From contig NC_134428.1 in the NCBI RefSeq assembly GCF_030867145.1, forward strand, positions 22,423,537 through 22,487,536: a stretch of DNA of 64,000 nt, given 5' to 3'. The notes below the pieces were generated by a model, which did no database searches, was not told the DNA's origin, and worked only from the letters and a program-made list of their open reading frames with translations. The DNA comes from Opisthocomus hoazin (taxonomy: Eukaryota; Chordata; Aves; Opisthocomiformes; Opisthocomidae). The translations under genes were made by a program, and so were the position numbers. Below are positions 13,301 through 24,100 of this stretch, one piece after another (position 1 is the stretch's first letter; the number at the start of each line of letters is the position of its first letter).

Positions 13301-13310
13301 GCCGCCATCA
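13301..13310 (-). promoter_or_regulatory. YY1-like site (ATGGCGGC)
   Basis: The minus strand reads TGATGGCGGC, a good match to the YY1 core often found at or just after transcription starts of CpG-island genes. It sits about 30 bp upstream of the CRE as SMURF1 reads. Motif evidence only. Confidence 0.4.
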
Positions 13311-13408
13311 CGGGAAGGTCGGAGGGTGGGTGGGGCGCATGCGCGGATGGGGGGGGTGAGGGAGGGGGCAGCGCCCCCTGGCGAGGGGGAGGACGCTGGG
13401 GGTGGCAC

Positions 13409-13697
13409 AGAACCCCAGAATCCCAAAATCCCAGAATCCCAGCACGGTTTGGGTTGGAAACGACGCTATCGATCATCCAGTTCCACCTCCTGCCATGGGC
13501 AGGGACGCCTTCCACCAGTCCAGGGTGCTCAGAGGCTGGAGGGAGGAAGTTCAAGGTCTCAAATCCCAAAATCCCAGCACGGTTTGGGTTGGAAATGACC
13601 TTATCGATCATTCAGTTCCACCTCCTGCCGTTAGCAGGGATGCCTTCCACCAGCCCAGGGTGCTCAAAGCCTTGAGGGAGGAAGTTCAAGGTCACAA
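13409..13697 (-). repeat. Two extra tandem copies of a CR1 3' tail
   Basis: Two units of about 140-150 bp (13409-13558 and 13559-13697) each hold the CR1 3' end (ATCCCA runs, GGTTTGGGTTGGAAA, CCACCTCCTGCC) and end in GAGGGAGGAAGTTCAAGGTC. They lie directly before a longer CR1 with the same start. The units differ at several positions, so the duplication is not recent. Confidence 0.85.
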
Positions 13698-14456
13698 ATC
13701 CCAGAATCCCAGTACCGTTTGGTTTGGAAATGACCTTATTGATCATCCAGTCCCACCTCCTGCCATGGGCAGGGACCCCTTCCACCAGACCAGGGTTCTC
13801 CAAGCCCCATCCAACCTGGCCTTGAACCCTGCCAGGGAGGGGGCAGCCACAGCTCCTCTGGGCAGCCTGGGCCAGGGCCTCACCACCCTCATGGTGAAGA
13901 ATTTCTTCCTTGTATCCAGTCTAAATCTCCCCTCTTTCAGTTTAAAACCATCACCCCTTGTCCTGTCACTCCATGCCCCTGTAAAAAGCCCCTCTCCAGC
14001 TCTCTCGCAGCCCCTCCAGGCACTGGCAGCTGCTGTCAGGTCTCCCCGCAGCCTTCTCTCCCCCGGGCTGACCAGCCCCAGCTCTCCCAGCCTTTCCTCC
14101 CAGCCAGAGGGGTTCCAGCCCTTGGATCACTGCTGGGGCCTCCTCTGGCGCCGCTCCCACAGCTCCAGCTCTGTCCTGTGCTGAGGGCTCCAGAGCTGGA
14201 CGCAGGAATCCTGGTGGGGTCTCAGCAGAGCGGGGCAGAGGGGCAGAACCCCCCCTCGCCCTGTGCCCACGTTGCTGGGGATGCAGCCCAGGGGACAGTT
14301 GGCCTTCAGGGCTGCCAGCGTGCACTGCCGGGTCATGTTGAGCTTCTCGTCAGCCAGCACCCTCAAGTCCTGCTCCTCAGGGCTGCTCTCAGTCCATTCT
14401 CCACACAGCTTGGATTTGTGCTTGGGATTGCCCTGACCCATGTGCAGGACATCTAG
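13698..14456 (-). mobile_element. CR1 LINE, 5'-truncated, minus orientation
   Basis: The 3' end is at the left. On the minus strand the right half translates to a degraded C-terminal reverse-transcriptase region, including LRVLADEKLNMTRQC, a diverged form of the CR1 block [17 protein letters not shown]. The body has the usual GGGCAGCCTGGGCCAGGG and AAGAATTTCTTCCTTGTATC segments. It is older and more diverged than the CR1 copies near 31 and 54 kb. Confidence 0.88.
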
Positions 14457-17400
14457 GGGTGCATGGGGCTGACGTGCAGGGTGGGTGACGTGGCTGTGGC
14501 ATGGAGCTTGGTGCGGAAAATGGCAAGGGGACGTGTGTGAATATGTCTGCATCAAGCACGTGGGGTTTGGGAGCAGCACCCGCAGCCCCGGGCAGCTGGG
14601 ACCACAGGCTCAGCCCCCAGAACCCACCCTGAAGGGTCCCCACGTCCCCGCATCCCCCACTCACAGGCTAACAGCTGCTAACATCGGGTGCTGCTGCCCG
14701 CCATCTGCGCCGTGCCCCATCCCTCCGTCCTTCTCTTCCTGACCCAACCTCAACTATTGATTCATGAACGGCCAATTAAAAAAAAGCATCCCATAAAACA
14801 TCCCCCTCCCCCTCCAAAATCACTGTAAATGGAAAAATCCCTAAATCCTGAACCCCTCCAGAGACAGGAACCCCTGCCAGCTCCCTGTACAGACACAAAC
14901 CTTGGGGCCAGCCTTGCTTCACACCGAACAGCTGAGGCTGGGCTCTCCGCTCCGGCACGTGCTGAGGGTACCCATGACCCAGCACAAGTAGTGAATACCT
15001 GGCTTTTTAAATTTGCTCTGCCCGCCTCTTCGCAGGGTCAAGAGGAGGAAAAAGACTTTCCCCAGAAATTCCAGGGAGAAAGCAAAATAGCAGTGGAGAA
15101 AAGGAGGAAGCCTCAGGGATTTACAGCCAAGCATCAGGTGCAGCAGCAGATCTGGAAGCTCAGGCAATGCTTTTCCTCACCCAAATTCTTCCTTAAAATC
15201 CCCTTCTCCAGCCTTCCCCTCCTTAGCACCGCTAACCCAGCTCGATCCCCACACCGGGATGCTGCCTGCCCCGGGCAGACCCCCGCCTCCTGCCCAGCCC
15301 ATCTTGCCCAAAGCCATTTCTCCCACCTCCTTTTCCTTCTCACCAGCCAGCGGGTTTTGGCTCACGTAGCTCCCTGAACCAGCTCCTGCAAGCTCCGGGC
15401 GTGCAGCCTCAGAGACAGCCACAGAAATCTCCTTCCACCTGCTCCCGCAAAGCCAGACCTGGGCAACAAGTCTGTACGGTGCCAGGGAAGCTGCAGGGTG
15501 CTCCCATGGTGGCAGGAAGTGAACAATTAGGCATAAAAGTATTAGCAGAGACCCTGTCCATCTGCATAAATTAATTGGGCTCTAATCCAGGGCAAACAGG
15601 CCACCACGGGCACTGGCAGCGCCTGTTCCTACTCCACAGCGATGTGGGGACCGAGCAGCCTCCTCTGGGACTAGGACACAGGATGCTTTAATTAGAAAAA
15701 CTGCTTTTTCTGTGCATCTCTAGAGGGAGGTTGAGCTGCTCTTGGGAAGCAGCACGGCAGGATCTCACCCTCTCAGGGCCCCATGGATGCTCCATCCCAT
15801 CCCACTGGGAGAAGTGGGTGGCCCCAACCCCACCGAGCTGAGCACCGAAGCCAAAATTGCTACAGTGGCTGCTGCCTGCACCTTGGGCAGGAGAACCAGG
15901 GCCAGCAGTGAGCAGAGATCAGCTCCATTAACTGGGCAAGCGGCTGCCTGGAGGTCGCTTGCACGCCCATGACACAGCAGCAGGCAGGTACAGCCCAGCA
16001 GCCTCGCCATTCTGGTCCTGGGTCTCTGACCCCCATGGGACGACAGCAGCAGTGCCACCCCAAACACCTCCTCCGCTTTGCTTGCCCTGCAGCACAGGGA
16101 AGCAGGCACATACCAGTATTCTTAAGAGTAGGGACATGTTTTTCTCTCCATCACAGTCAGGGCTACAGGGATGCTATTTTATTGCAGCTTAAGGCCACGA
16201 CAGTGGAAGCAAGAAGCTTTTGTCCCAGGGCTCTGCATAACACCATCTACTGCAGGCTCATCTCCGGCACACACAGGAAAGCAGGAAAAAAAGTCAAATA
16301 GCTCTGCCCTTTCTCTTCTAGCTGGCTTTAACTCAGCAGAGCATCAGCAAACACCAGCCCTGCCACCCAAGCGGCCATGAGGTCCGTGCTGGACCACAGT
16401 CCAAAGTCAGGGCAGCCACACAGACCCCAGCTCCAGTCTGCATCTCCAGTTACACTGAGAAAGCACCTGCCTCAGATTCATTTTACCTGGTGAAATCTGA
16501 CCATTTTCAGATGCTGCATCAGCCTTGTCAGGAACAAGAAGGTGGATGCAGCAGAGCCAGAGCCCTTTGTGTTAACCCATGGCACAAAGAAAGGATTTGC
16601 ACAGGCACTTGTTTCAGCTGCAGGTTCAGGTATTGCTTTATCAGTTTTAAGTACATAGCTTTGGATCCAGAGCTAAAAACCAAGCAGCACTTTGCAATTC
16701 ATCAGTTTCAGCATTTTAATATTAAATAAATTACACCCAGCTCTAGCACACATGATCAGGGCTGCACACCTCCTTGCAGGGCATGCAGCACAACCAGACT
16801 TCAACTACCAACTCCCTTTTTCCTAGATGGTCTAGAGGAGAAATACATAAATCCTCTGATTAACAGATCCAGGGTGGAAGAGGAGGTTCTGCTTCATGGA
16901 GAGAAGATTTTCCCTTCAGATTAATTTTATCTGTCACCTCACCTCCCACTGATTCTGAGGAAGCAAAGCCCTGAACCCACTGGGGGTTATTCTGAAGAGT
17001 CAAACCCCTCAGAGCAGGGAGGGGGAAGCTGCCACCCCCATCCTGCACAGAGCAAAACCCTTGCAATATCTTCCAGCCCTGGGGGATGAAGGACACGAAG
17101 CAGAGCCTTCCACACCCCAACACTACAAGGGTGGAGCAGTGTCCAGCACCTTGTTGGGAACCTGCAGCACAGAACATTTGTGCTATGCATCTGCTAGCAG
17201 AGCAGTACCTATAGCTGCAGGGATGTATGCAGGGCAGCAGAGCTTGCTGCAAGCTGGACTTGAGGGCCACATCAATTCTATCCTCACCTTCTGCTCAGCC
17301 CACAGCTAGAGATCAAAGTTTGAGGGCTTGGAGAGAGCAAGGGGCAGTGACATGCAATGGAAACCTGAAATTCAGGTCCTCTCTATCAAAGAGCAGCCAG

Positions 17401-17887
17401 ATCAAGGGGCTCCAGGAACATCTGGGAAGATACAGTGGGAGGTGAATTAGCTCCCAGGGCAGCAGCAGCCTCTGACACAGCCTTGCTGCCAAAGGACCAG
17501 CATTTACTCCTGTGTCTAGACCCCAATACTTCCCTGTGGAGCAGCACACACAGGAGTGAGCAACCCACCTTCCCCTGGCCAACTTCCTTCTCTGCTAGAA
17601 GCATCTCCTCTCACACAGAGATGGTTTTGCCTGCGGAAGAGTGAAACACCTCTTGAACGGTTTCTCAGAGCCACTTCAACCACTCCAAGTCCAGCCTGAA
17701 AGTTTCAGCACAAGGACCAAGACCCAGGTGGAAGTGGTAGTGACATGCTGCTCTCCAGTAGCTTAATGCACTTAAAATTTCTGGCTGTGCTTTCCATGCA
17801 GAAAGTACATAGGAGCTCCCATACACTTCTGGAGGGATTAAGACATTATGGAAAAAAGCTTATGAGAAAAAAATTAATCAAAGGCCA
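14457..17887. other. Intergenic between SMURF1 promoter and KPNA7 3' end
   Basis: Moderately GC-rich unique-looking sequence. I found no conserved exon, tRNA-like fold or recognisable repeat. The open frames here are short, overlap on both strands and show no family resemblance. Confidence 0.6.
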
Positions 17888-17910
17888 GAAATACAAAGCC
17901 AGAAGTGCAA

Positions 17911-17916
17911 TTTATT
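17911..17916 (-). terminator. KPNA7: KPNA7 polyadenylation signal AATAAA
   Basis: The minus strand reads AATAAA 105 bases after the KPNA7 stop codon and is followed by a T/GT-rich stretch (CTTTGTATTTCTGG), as expected downstream of a cleavage site. This places the mRNA 3' end near 17888-17898 and gives a short 3' UTR. Confidence 0.75.
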
Positions 17917-18020
17917 GACAAATAAAAAGACTCAGCATCCCTACTCCCCTTGGTGTGGATGTCTGAGCTGTACCCAAGACACCTCCACCCACCAGCTCAG
18001 AGCTGTGTAGTGCTTCATCT

Positions 18021-18101
18021 TCAGAAGTTGAAGTCTTGCTTCTCCACTGAGAAATCATATAGTCCATCTTGGCCAGTGCCAGGCTGCAGGTCTGGATTTT
18101 C
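18021..18101 (-). CDS. KPNA7: KPNA7 exon 10 (C-terminal tail and stop)
   Basis: 81 nt, residues 492-517 and TGA (18021-18023). The tail ends [10 protein letters not shown] terminal FNF is shared with KPNA2 (GTFNF), which confirms the true end of the protein. Acceptor CCTAG. Confidence 0.9.
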   Translation of the reverse strand, partial: ENPDLQPGTGQDGLYDFSVEKQDFNF

Positions 18102-21100
18102 CTAGGAGGAAGTTGATAGCCACCAGTTAAAGGTTCTGCATCTCAATAAGCCTAACATTTTTGCATCAGAGTTTGCCAGAAGTTTTCTACAGCAGCTTAC
18201 TGTTTTATTCTTGTTTTCAAAAGCTCTGCTGCTGTATCAAGCTGTTAAGATCAGCTTGACACTTACAGGACCACTGGAGACCAGACCAAGTCCTCCTGTT
18301 CTTCACAGCACGCTGAAGCGACACTGTCCCTGCATCTCACACACAAGAAGCAGCCAAGTCTGCAGGCTCAGACACCAGAAGCAGAAGAAAAGAGCGGCTG
18401 GAGTGGCAGCACTCAGATTAAATAGCCTGCTTGGAACAGCAGCAAGCCAGGGCTGCTTGGGAGAGACATTGCCCCTGGCATCCAGCCCCTCAGGCAGGTG
18501 CTGGTGCAGGAGAGCTTCCTCCACACCCTCTCACAGGGACATCCCGCAGACCCTGTTCTGGGCAGAGGACTATAGCAGACATTTGCTCCCTGCTGCTGCA
18601 GTTTGGGTCTAGACTAAGCCTCAGCTCTAAGATCTGCTGAACCGCTAAGCCTCTTCCCTCATGTTTCCCCATCTGCAAGACTAAGACTAGGACCAAGCAT
18701 AGCATCTGTGACAGTTGTGGGACTCTTGGAACTGCTAGCTGGCATCCTATCCTCTTTTTCCACAAGTTCATTAGCATGAGAAGGGTCAAGTAATCCAAAC
18801 AGGACCTGAGCACAGTTATCAGCTGAGTAGGAGGCTTCCATTCATAGTGACAAGCTAGCTCAGCTCCAAAGGAGGAAAATTCTCCACATTTGTTATTCAT
18901 ATCAGCAACTGCAGTAATTCCAGCTGATGCCAGTTTAAACTCCAGCAGCAAAATGCTATCAAGGCATCCATATCTGTTGTGCACCTCATCAGCTGACAGC
19001 TCAGAGCTTTTACAGACCTTTAAAAGCAACTGGAACAAGCTGCAAGGACTACTCTAGCCACATAAAGATCTCTCCCAAAAACCCATTTCAGCATCCTTAA
19101 AGTCAGTGCTTTATTCCAGTGTGCAATGGCTTCGTGTTTTCACGTAAAAAACATCAGGAGCTCACATACCTCACCAGAAAAGTATTTCTCGATGATATTC
19201 AGTGCAGCTTGGTAGACTGTGCTGTTCTCATGGGTTTGCAAGGCTTCAATTTTCTCCAGACCATCAAGCTCTTCCACCAGCAGACACAACCTTTCAGTCT
19301 CTCCCAGCTTCTCAGCTGTCTGACATCAGATAACCAAGCAGGCAAACAACCTCACATCAGTAAGGGGTCTGAGATGGTCTTGACTGTAAGACCCCGATCT
19401 ACAAGTGACCAGTCCAGCAAGTGATCTACAAGTGACCAGTCCCTACCCGATGTGTGTTTAGCAGAGATCCTGGGGATGTGACTCCTATGCCTAAGAAACA
19501 CCAGTCCCTGCTGGGGTTACTGCACACTGGCTTGACTGCCAACCAAGCCAGCTAGCCAGACTCGACTCACAACCACACACAGAGAAGCAGGAGGTGTGAC
19601 CGGCCACCCACTATTTCATTTGCAAAAGTCATTTCACTGGCTCAAAGGTGCTACAAGCAGCAGGCTTTCAAGCAGGAGGTACACAGACATCAGTTGGCAG
19701 GGAGCTGAGCTGAAATGCCCCCAGGACCACTCGATTTCTCTGCCATTGTGTTTCTACAAGACCTACACCTCTGCCCAGCTTGGATTAACACATAACCTCT
19801 TTCTCTTCCCAGAAGGGGACTAAAGCCACAGTAGGTAAGGAGAAACACCTTGCGATCTTAATCTTGCTAAGCCCTTTGGACAACACAAGGGTGTCTAAGA
19901 ACAAGTTTGACAACACAAAGTCTAACTCTTACTGCTGCAAGATCAGTAGCTGCCATAGGAGGAGCTGTTCCAGCCACACAACAGCTCACACCTCACTGCT
20001 CTCTTTGGGAAGGAATTCAAGAGAGAGTAGATCTTACCAGAAAGAGATTTGAAATGATATCCAGGATGATCAGGATAGTTTTGCTGTCTTTGGCCAAGAG
20101 CAGGTTGAGCAGAGGTTTGAGGACCCCAGACTGGACAAGCTCCACCACTTGCTCCACAGTGCCTCCGGTCATGAAGTTGGCTGCTGCCCACACAGCCTCC
20201 TTCTGGGCTTTGAAGTCCCCCTGGAAGAGTAGCACAGTGAAGGCACTCCTGAGCTTCAGCATCCCTCCAGGATCAGAGTGAGGCAAGGACAGCCATTTCC
20301 CTCACATTCTGTTTGGACTGACCCACCTTCCCCAGGCCTTTGAGCGATGGGTGGACACCCAGCAGAGCTGCCAAGAGCAGCCCAGGCTGTTCCAAGGATC
20401 TCAACAGCTTTGAAACAGACTGCTCAGGTGGCTCCTGGGCACATGCTGAGTGCTTCACCAATGAGGCATCACAGACTTCATGAACCTCAGCACTGCTTCT
20501 GCAGCACCCATCCCTTACCTTATCGAGCAGCTCCACCAAAGGTGGCAGCAACCCACAGGTGATGAGTTGTTGGATGTGCCGGGAAGGCCCTGCTGCAATG
20601 TTACTGAGCATCCATGCAGCTTCCTTCTGTATGGTTGGCTTTGCATGTCGCAGGAGACGGGGCAGGACATCCAAGACACCAGCATCAATAGCTAGCTGCG
20701 TCTGCTTATCAGTCCCTGTGACTATATTCCCAACTGCACGGAGAGCTGGAGTCTAGACAGAGATTAAAGGAGACAAGGAGAATCCTTACCTCAAGGCATA
20801 CATACCAGAAAGTCCAGCAAGACCCCTCAGTAAGTACTCAATCCTTCAAATGGAGAAAGGATCACAGGTGATTACCATTGTATTTACAGACCTATCATCA
20901 TCCTATCTTGCTCTAAGCAGCTTTCGAGTTCCTAGCCACTCTGCCAGCCGCAGCAAGCTGGAATGAAACAGTGGCTTGGCAAACAAGCCATCAATACTGC
21001 AGTCTGAGGAGACAGCAGACCACGCTAGCCACATGTAGCAAGGAGACATGCCTCCCCTCTCCTCAGATGTTCCTACATTAAGGGACTAGAGGCTGGAGAT

Positions 21101-24100
21101 TGCCAATTGTTTCCTACCATAACAATCAGCTCCAGGCTGGACATGAGTTCCACCAGTCTTGGAAGAATCCCTGTATCCACCACAATTTGGATGCGATCAT
21201 TGGAGCCGTCAGTCAGATAGGAAACAGCCCAGCAGGAGTCAGAAATTATGTCCTTGTCCTCATGTTTCATGAGGCAGATGAGGACTGGCAGCACCATTTT
21301 CACTGCATCCAGGGGAGGGTAGGGGTTCTTGTTCCTACAGAGGTTTGATAGTGTCCATGTGATGTTCCTCAGGAACCCAATCTGAAATACAACAGAGGTG
21401 TAAGATCCTCACTGCAGCAACAAATAAGTAAGAGGTAGCACCCCACTTCTGGTCCTTACAGCTCAGAGATGTTATCCAGTAGCCAGAAGCAGCCTTCTTA
21501 GGGGCTGTGGCTTATTTGAAGCAGGGAGATGAAACAGGTAAGTGACTAAGACAGTAGATTCACCTTCTCCCTGCCCAATATTAAGTTCCAATAACTTCAG
21601 CTCTGGTGGTGTGACAAGCTACGATGACTAACAAAGGTACCAAACAGCTCATTTGCTGGGTCCTTGGACAAATTACAGAGCATTCTTTAGACAAGATCAG
21701 GAATTTGTTTTTAATATTAGCAGCTCATTGTTCTACAGTAGGGCACCTTGAGGATCTGATTAAGTTGCATCATCCAGACAGTTCATCCCAGTAAGGATGC
21801 TCCCAGGAGGGCACTGGAGCTACGTTCAAAGCATCATAGCTACCAAGGTATATGCATCTACAAACTTGTGTTTTGTCATGTTTCTTCCACAGGGCTCCCC
21901 AGGAGGCAAGGGTGAGTTGGGCCAGCAACAGAGCAGCCAGAAGTGTCTTTAAAAAAGATCATGCTATATAGACTAACAGAAGGCCTAGATGGTGTATTCT
22001 TAACACCAGCCTGCAAGACTACAGTTATGCCTACAGAAAGCATACAGCTTCCACCACATCCAGGGGTGGGACACCTGGAGGCATTGGTACCACTGTTACA
22101 GCCCCTGAGATCTTCTTGGTCCCCCTTACACTTCTCTGAGAAGGTCCTTCTCCCCCAGAGCCTGAGAAAGCAGCAGGACAGGCACCACTGCAGAAGGTCA
22201 GAGATAAGCCACAAACCCAGCAGTTTAGAGTCACCCAAAAAGCAGCAGGAGGAAGCTTGAAGTGCAAGTTCAGCCCTTCCATATGCAAGTTTACCTTGTA
22301 CCAGTTCCACCTTCTTTCTAGCCTGAGATGGTCAAAGCTGGATAGGAAAGCTAAGGCCAGAGGACACCACATTGACTTGAAGACCATCTGCTTGGCACCC
22401 CCAGCTTTGCATATAGTGAGAGGCAGGGTCATTAAGAGCAGTTTAGGTCAGGGTCTCATTCAACTATACAAACAGTTTGTTGCTTACAAGGCAGATGAAA
22501 GCCCACCATTCACCCAGTACCCAAGGGATTAAGAGAGATTAAGTCAAGAAAAGGAAGGTTATTTACTGGAGTTACAGGTGACACCAGAGCCAGCAAGGCA
22601 GGAATCACATTGCAATTGATAAGAGCATCTCTGTATAGGGGACCATCACCTGTACAGATGAAAAAAGGGTTGTTTATGTATCTGCCCAAGTCACAAAACA
22701 GCCCATTTCAAGTAGCAGCCAGACCTGCAGGCAGAGGCCAGGGCTGGGTGACTGAGCTCACTCACCAGTCACACACCAGTGTGACTTTTCAGGCATGGAG
22801 GATTTACCAGGTAGGCTGGAGTGCCATCCTGGCCGGTTTGTGGCAGGCTAACCAGACACAACCCAGTCTATTCTCCCTACTGACAACACTAGTGGGTTAG
22901 ACCATCCCAGTAGCTTGGAGCCTTGCACTTGGCTTTGGCCAAAGACCTCTTACAGAACCACCACAGCATCTTGAAGCCTGCCAGGCCACATGAAGGGACT
23001 GAAGGCTTAAGGGTTTCAACAGGGCAGCAGCTTGGAGACAAAGCTGCAGGGAGAGAAGGCTATCTTGAGGAGCATCAACATTTGCAGCTCTCCAGCACTG
23101 GCTTGGGCAGTGGCCCTCTACATGCCCCCAGGCCTGGAGACCTCCACTCACCTGCAATGTTGCCCAGTGCCCACACAGACTGCTCGCTGATGTGCATGTG
23201 TGGGGAGGACAGGAGGGAGATGAAGGCTGGAATGGCACCTCCCTCCACCACCGCCTTGGTGTGGTCAGAGGTGCCAGAGGCTATGTTGGTCAGTGCCCAG
23301 GCTGCTTCGAACTGCAGAGGAGCATTGTCAGCACGGGTCAGGAACTCAACCAGCCTGGGGATGATCCTCAGCTCGATGATCTGATTGATAGGGGGGTTCT
23401 TCTGCCTGGACAGCATTCTTCTGCAAGAGATGACACAGCACAGCCCACCATGAGAAGCCCTCCCACACCATAAGCCTGTAGCCAGGTACAAGGCTGCGGC
23501 CTGCAAGGGAAGCATCTAGGATCTCTTAAGATGCTAGTTCAACATCCCATGTCAGCAAGACCTCTGGCAGAGGAGTTGCCATAGAGAAGCTTCTGCAGGA
23601 GACACATCTAAGATGCTGAAGCAACAGCAGGCTGGCTGTTACAGCACAACACTCCACTTACCCTTTTGAGACCATGACAACACTGTCCCATGCTCCCCAC
23701 CTTGCAGGAGTTCAAGACAGTGAAGAGTCAATATATGCCAGTTGTTGTCTTACAGCCTGCAAGCCTGCCTCTGCTGCTCCCTGGCTCAGGAGTGCTGGCC
23801 AGAGCTCACTTTTCTAAGGAGGTTTCACAGACTGCTTTTCCAACTAGAAAACACAGTCACCAACTCCCCGCTGCTGTTCCCTGCCTCACACCAGTGCAGA
23901 AGCACATGAAGCTGCCTGGGAGATGGCATCAGGGCATTGATCAAGTCAAAGCAAGCCAGAAAAAGAAATGCTTTCTGACAGATCCTCTTCCCAGCCTGGC
24001 TGGCTCAGCAGGCGCTGAGCGAGGGTAGCCTGGAGGCATGAACCCACAGCTCAGAGCTGCACAGTGCTGGCACCAGCACCCCACTGCAGTGGGGTGTGCC

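Larger units (their letters stand above)
12840..13400. promoter_or_regulatory. SMURF1: CpG island at SMURF1 promoter/first exon
   Basis: This stretch is very GC-rich with abundant CpG dinucleotides and GCGCGG/CCGCC blocks, unlike the AT-rich DNA to its left. It surrounds the SMURF1 start codon. No TATA box is seen, so a dispersed CpG-island promoter is the natural reading. The exact transcription start cannot be placed by eye. Confidence 0.85.

Noticed and set aside
13121-14184. Long open frames across the CpG island and CR1 tail repeats
   Set aside because: They arise from stop-poor GC-rich sequence and from the tandem CR1 tail; the repeated peptide (NPSTVWVGN) is a translation of the CR1 end.
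19396-19442. 20-bp direct repeat in KPNA7 intron 9
   Set aside because: Only two copies, in intronic sequence, with no sign of function; noted as a small duplication.
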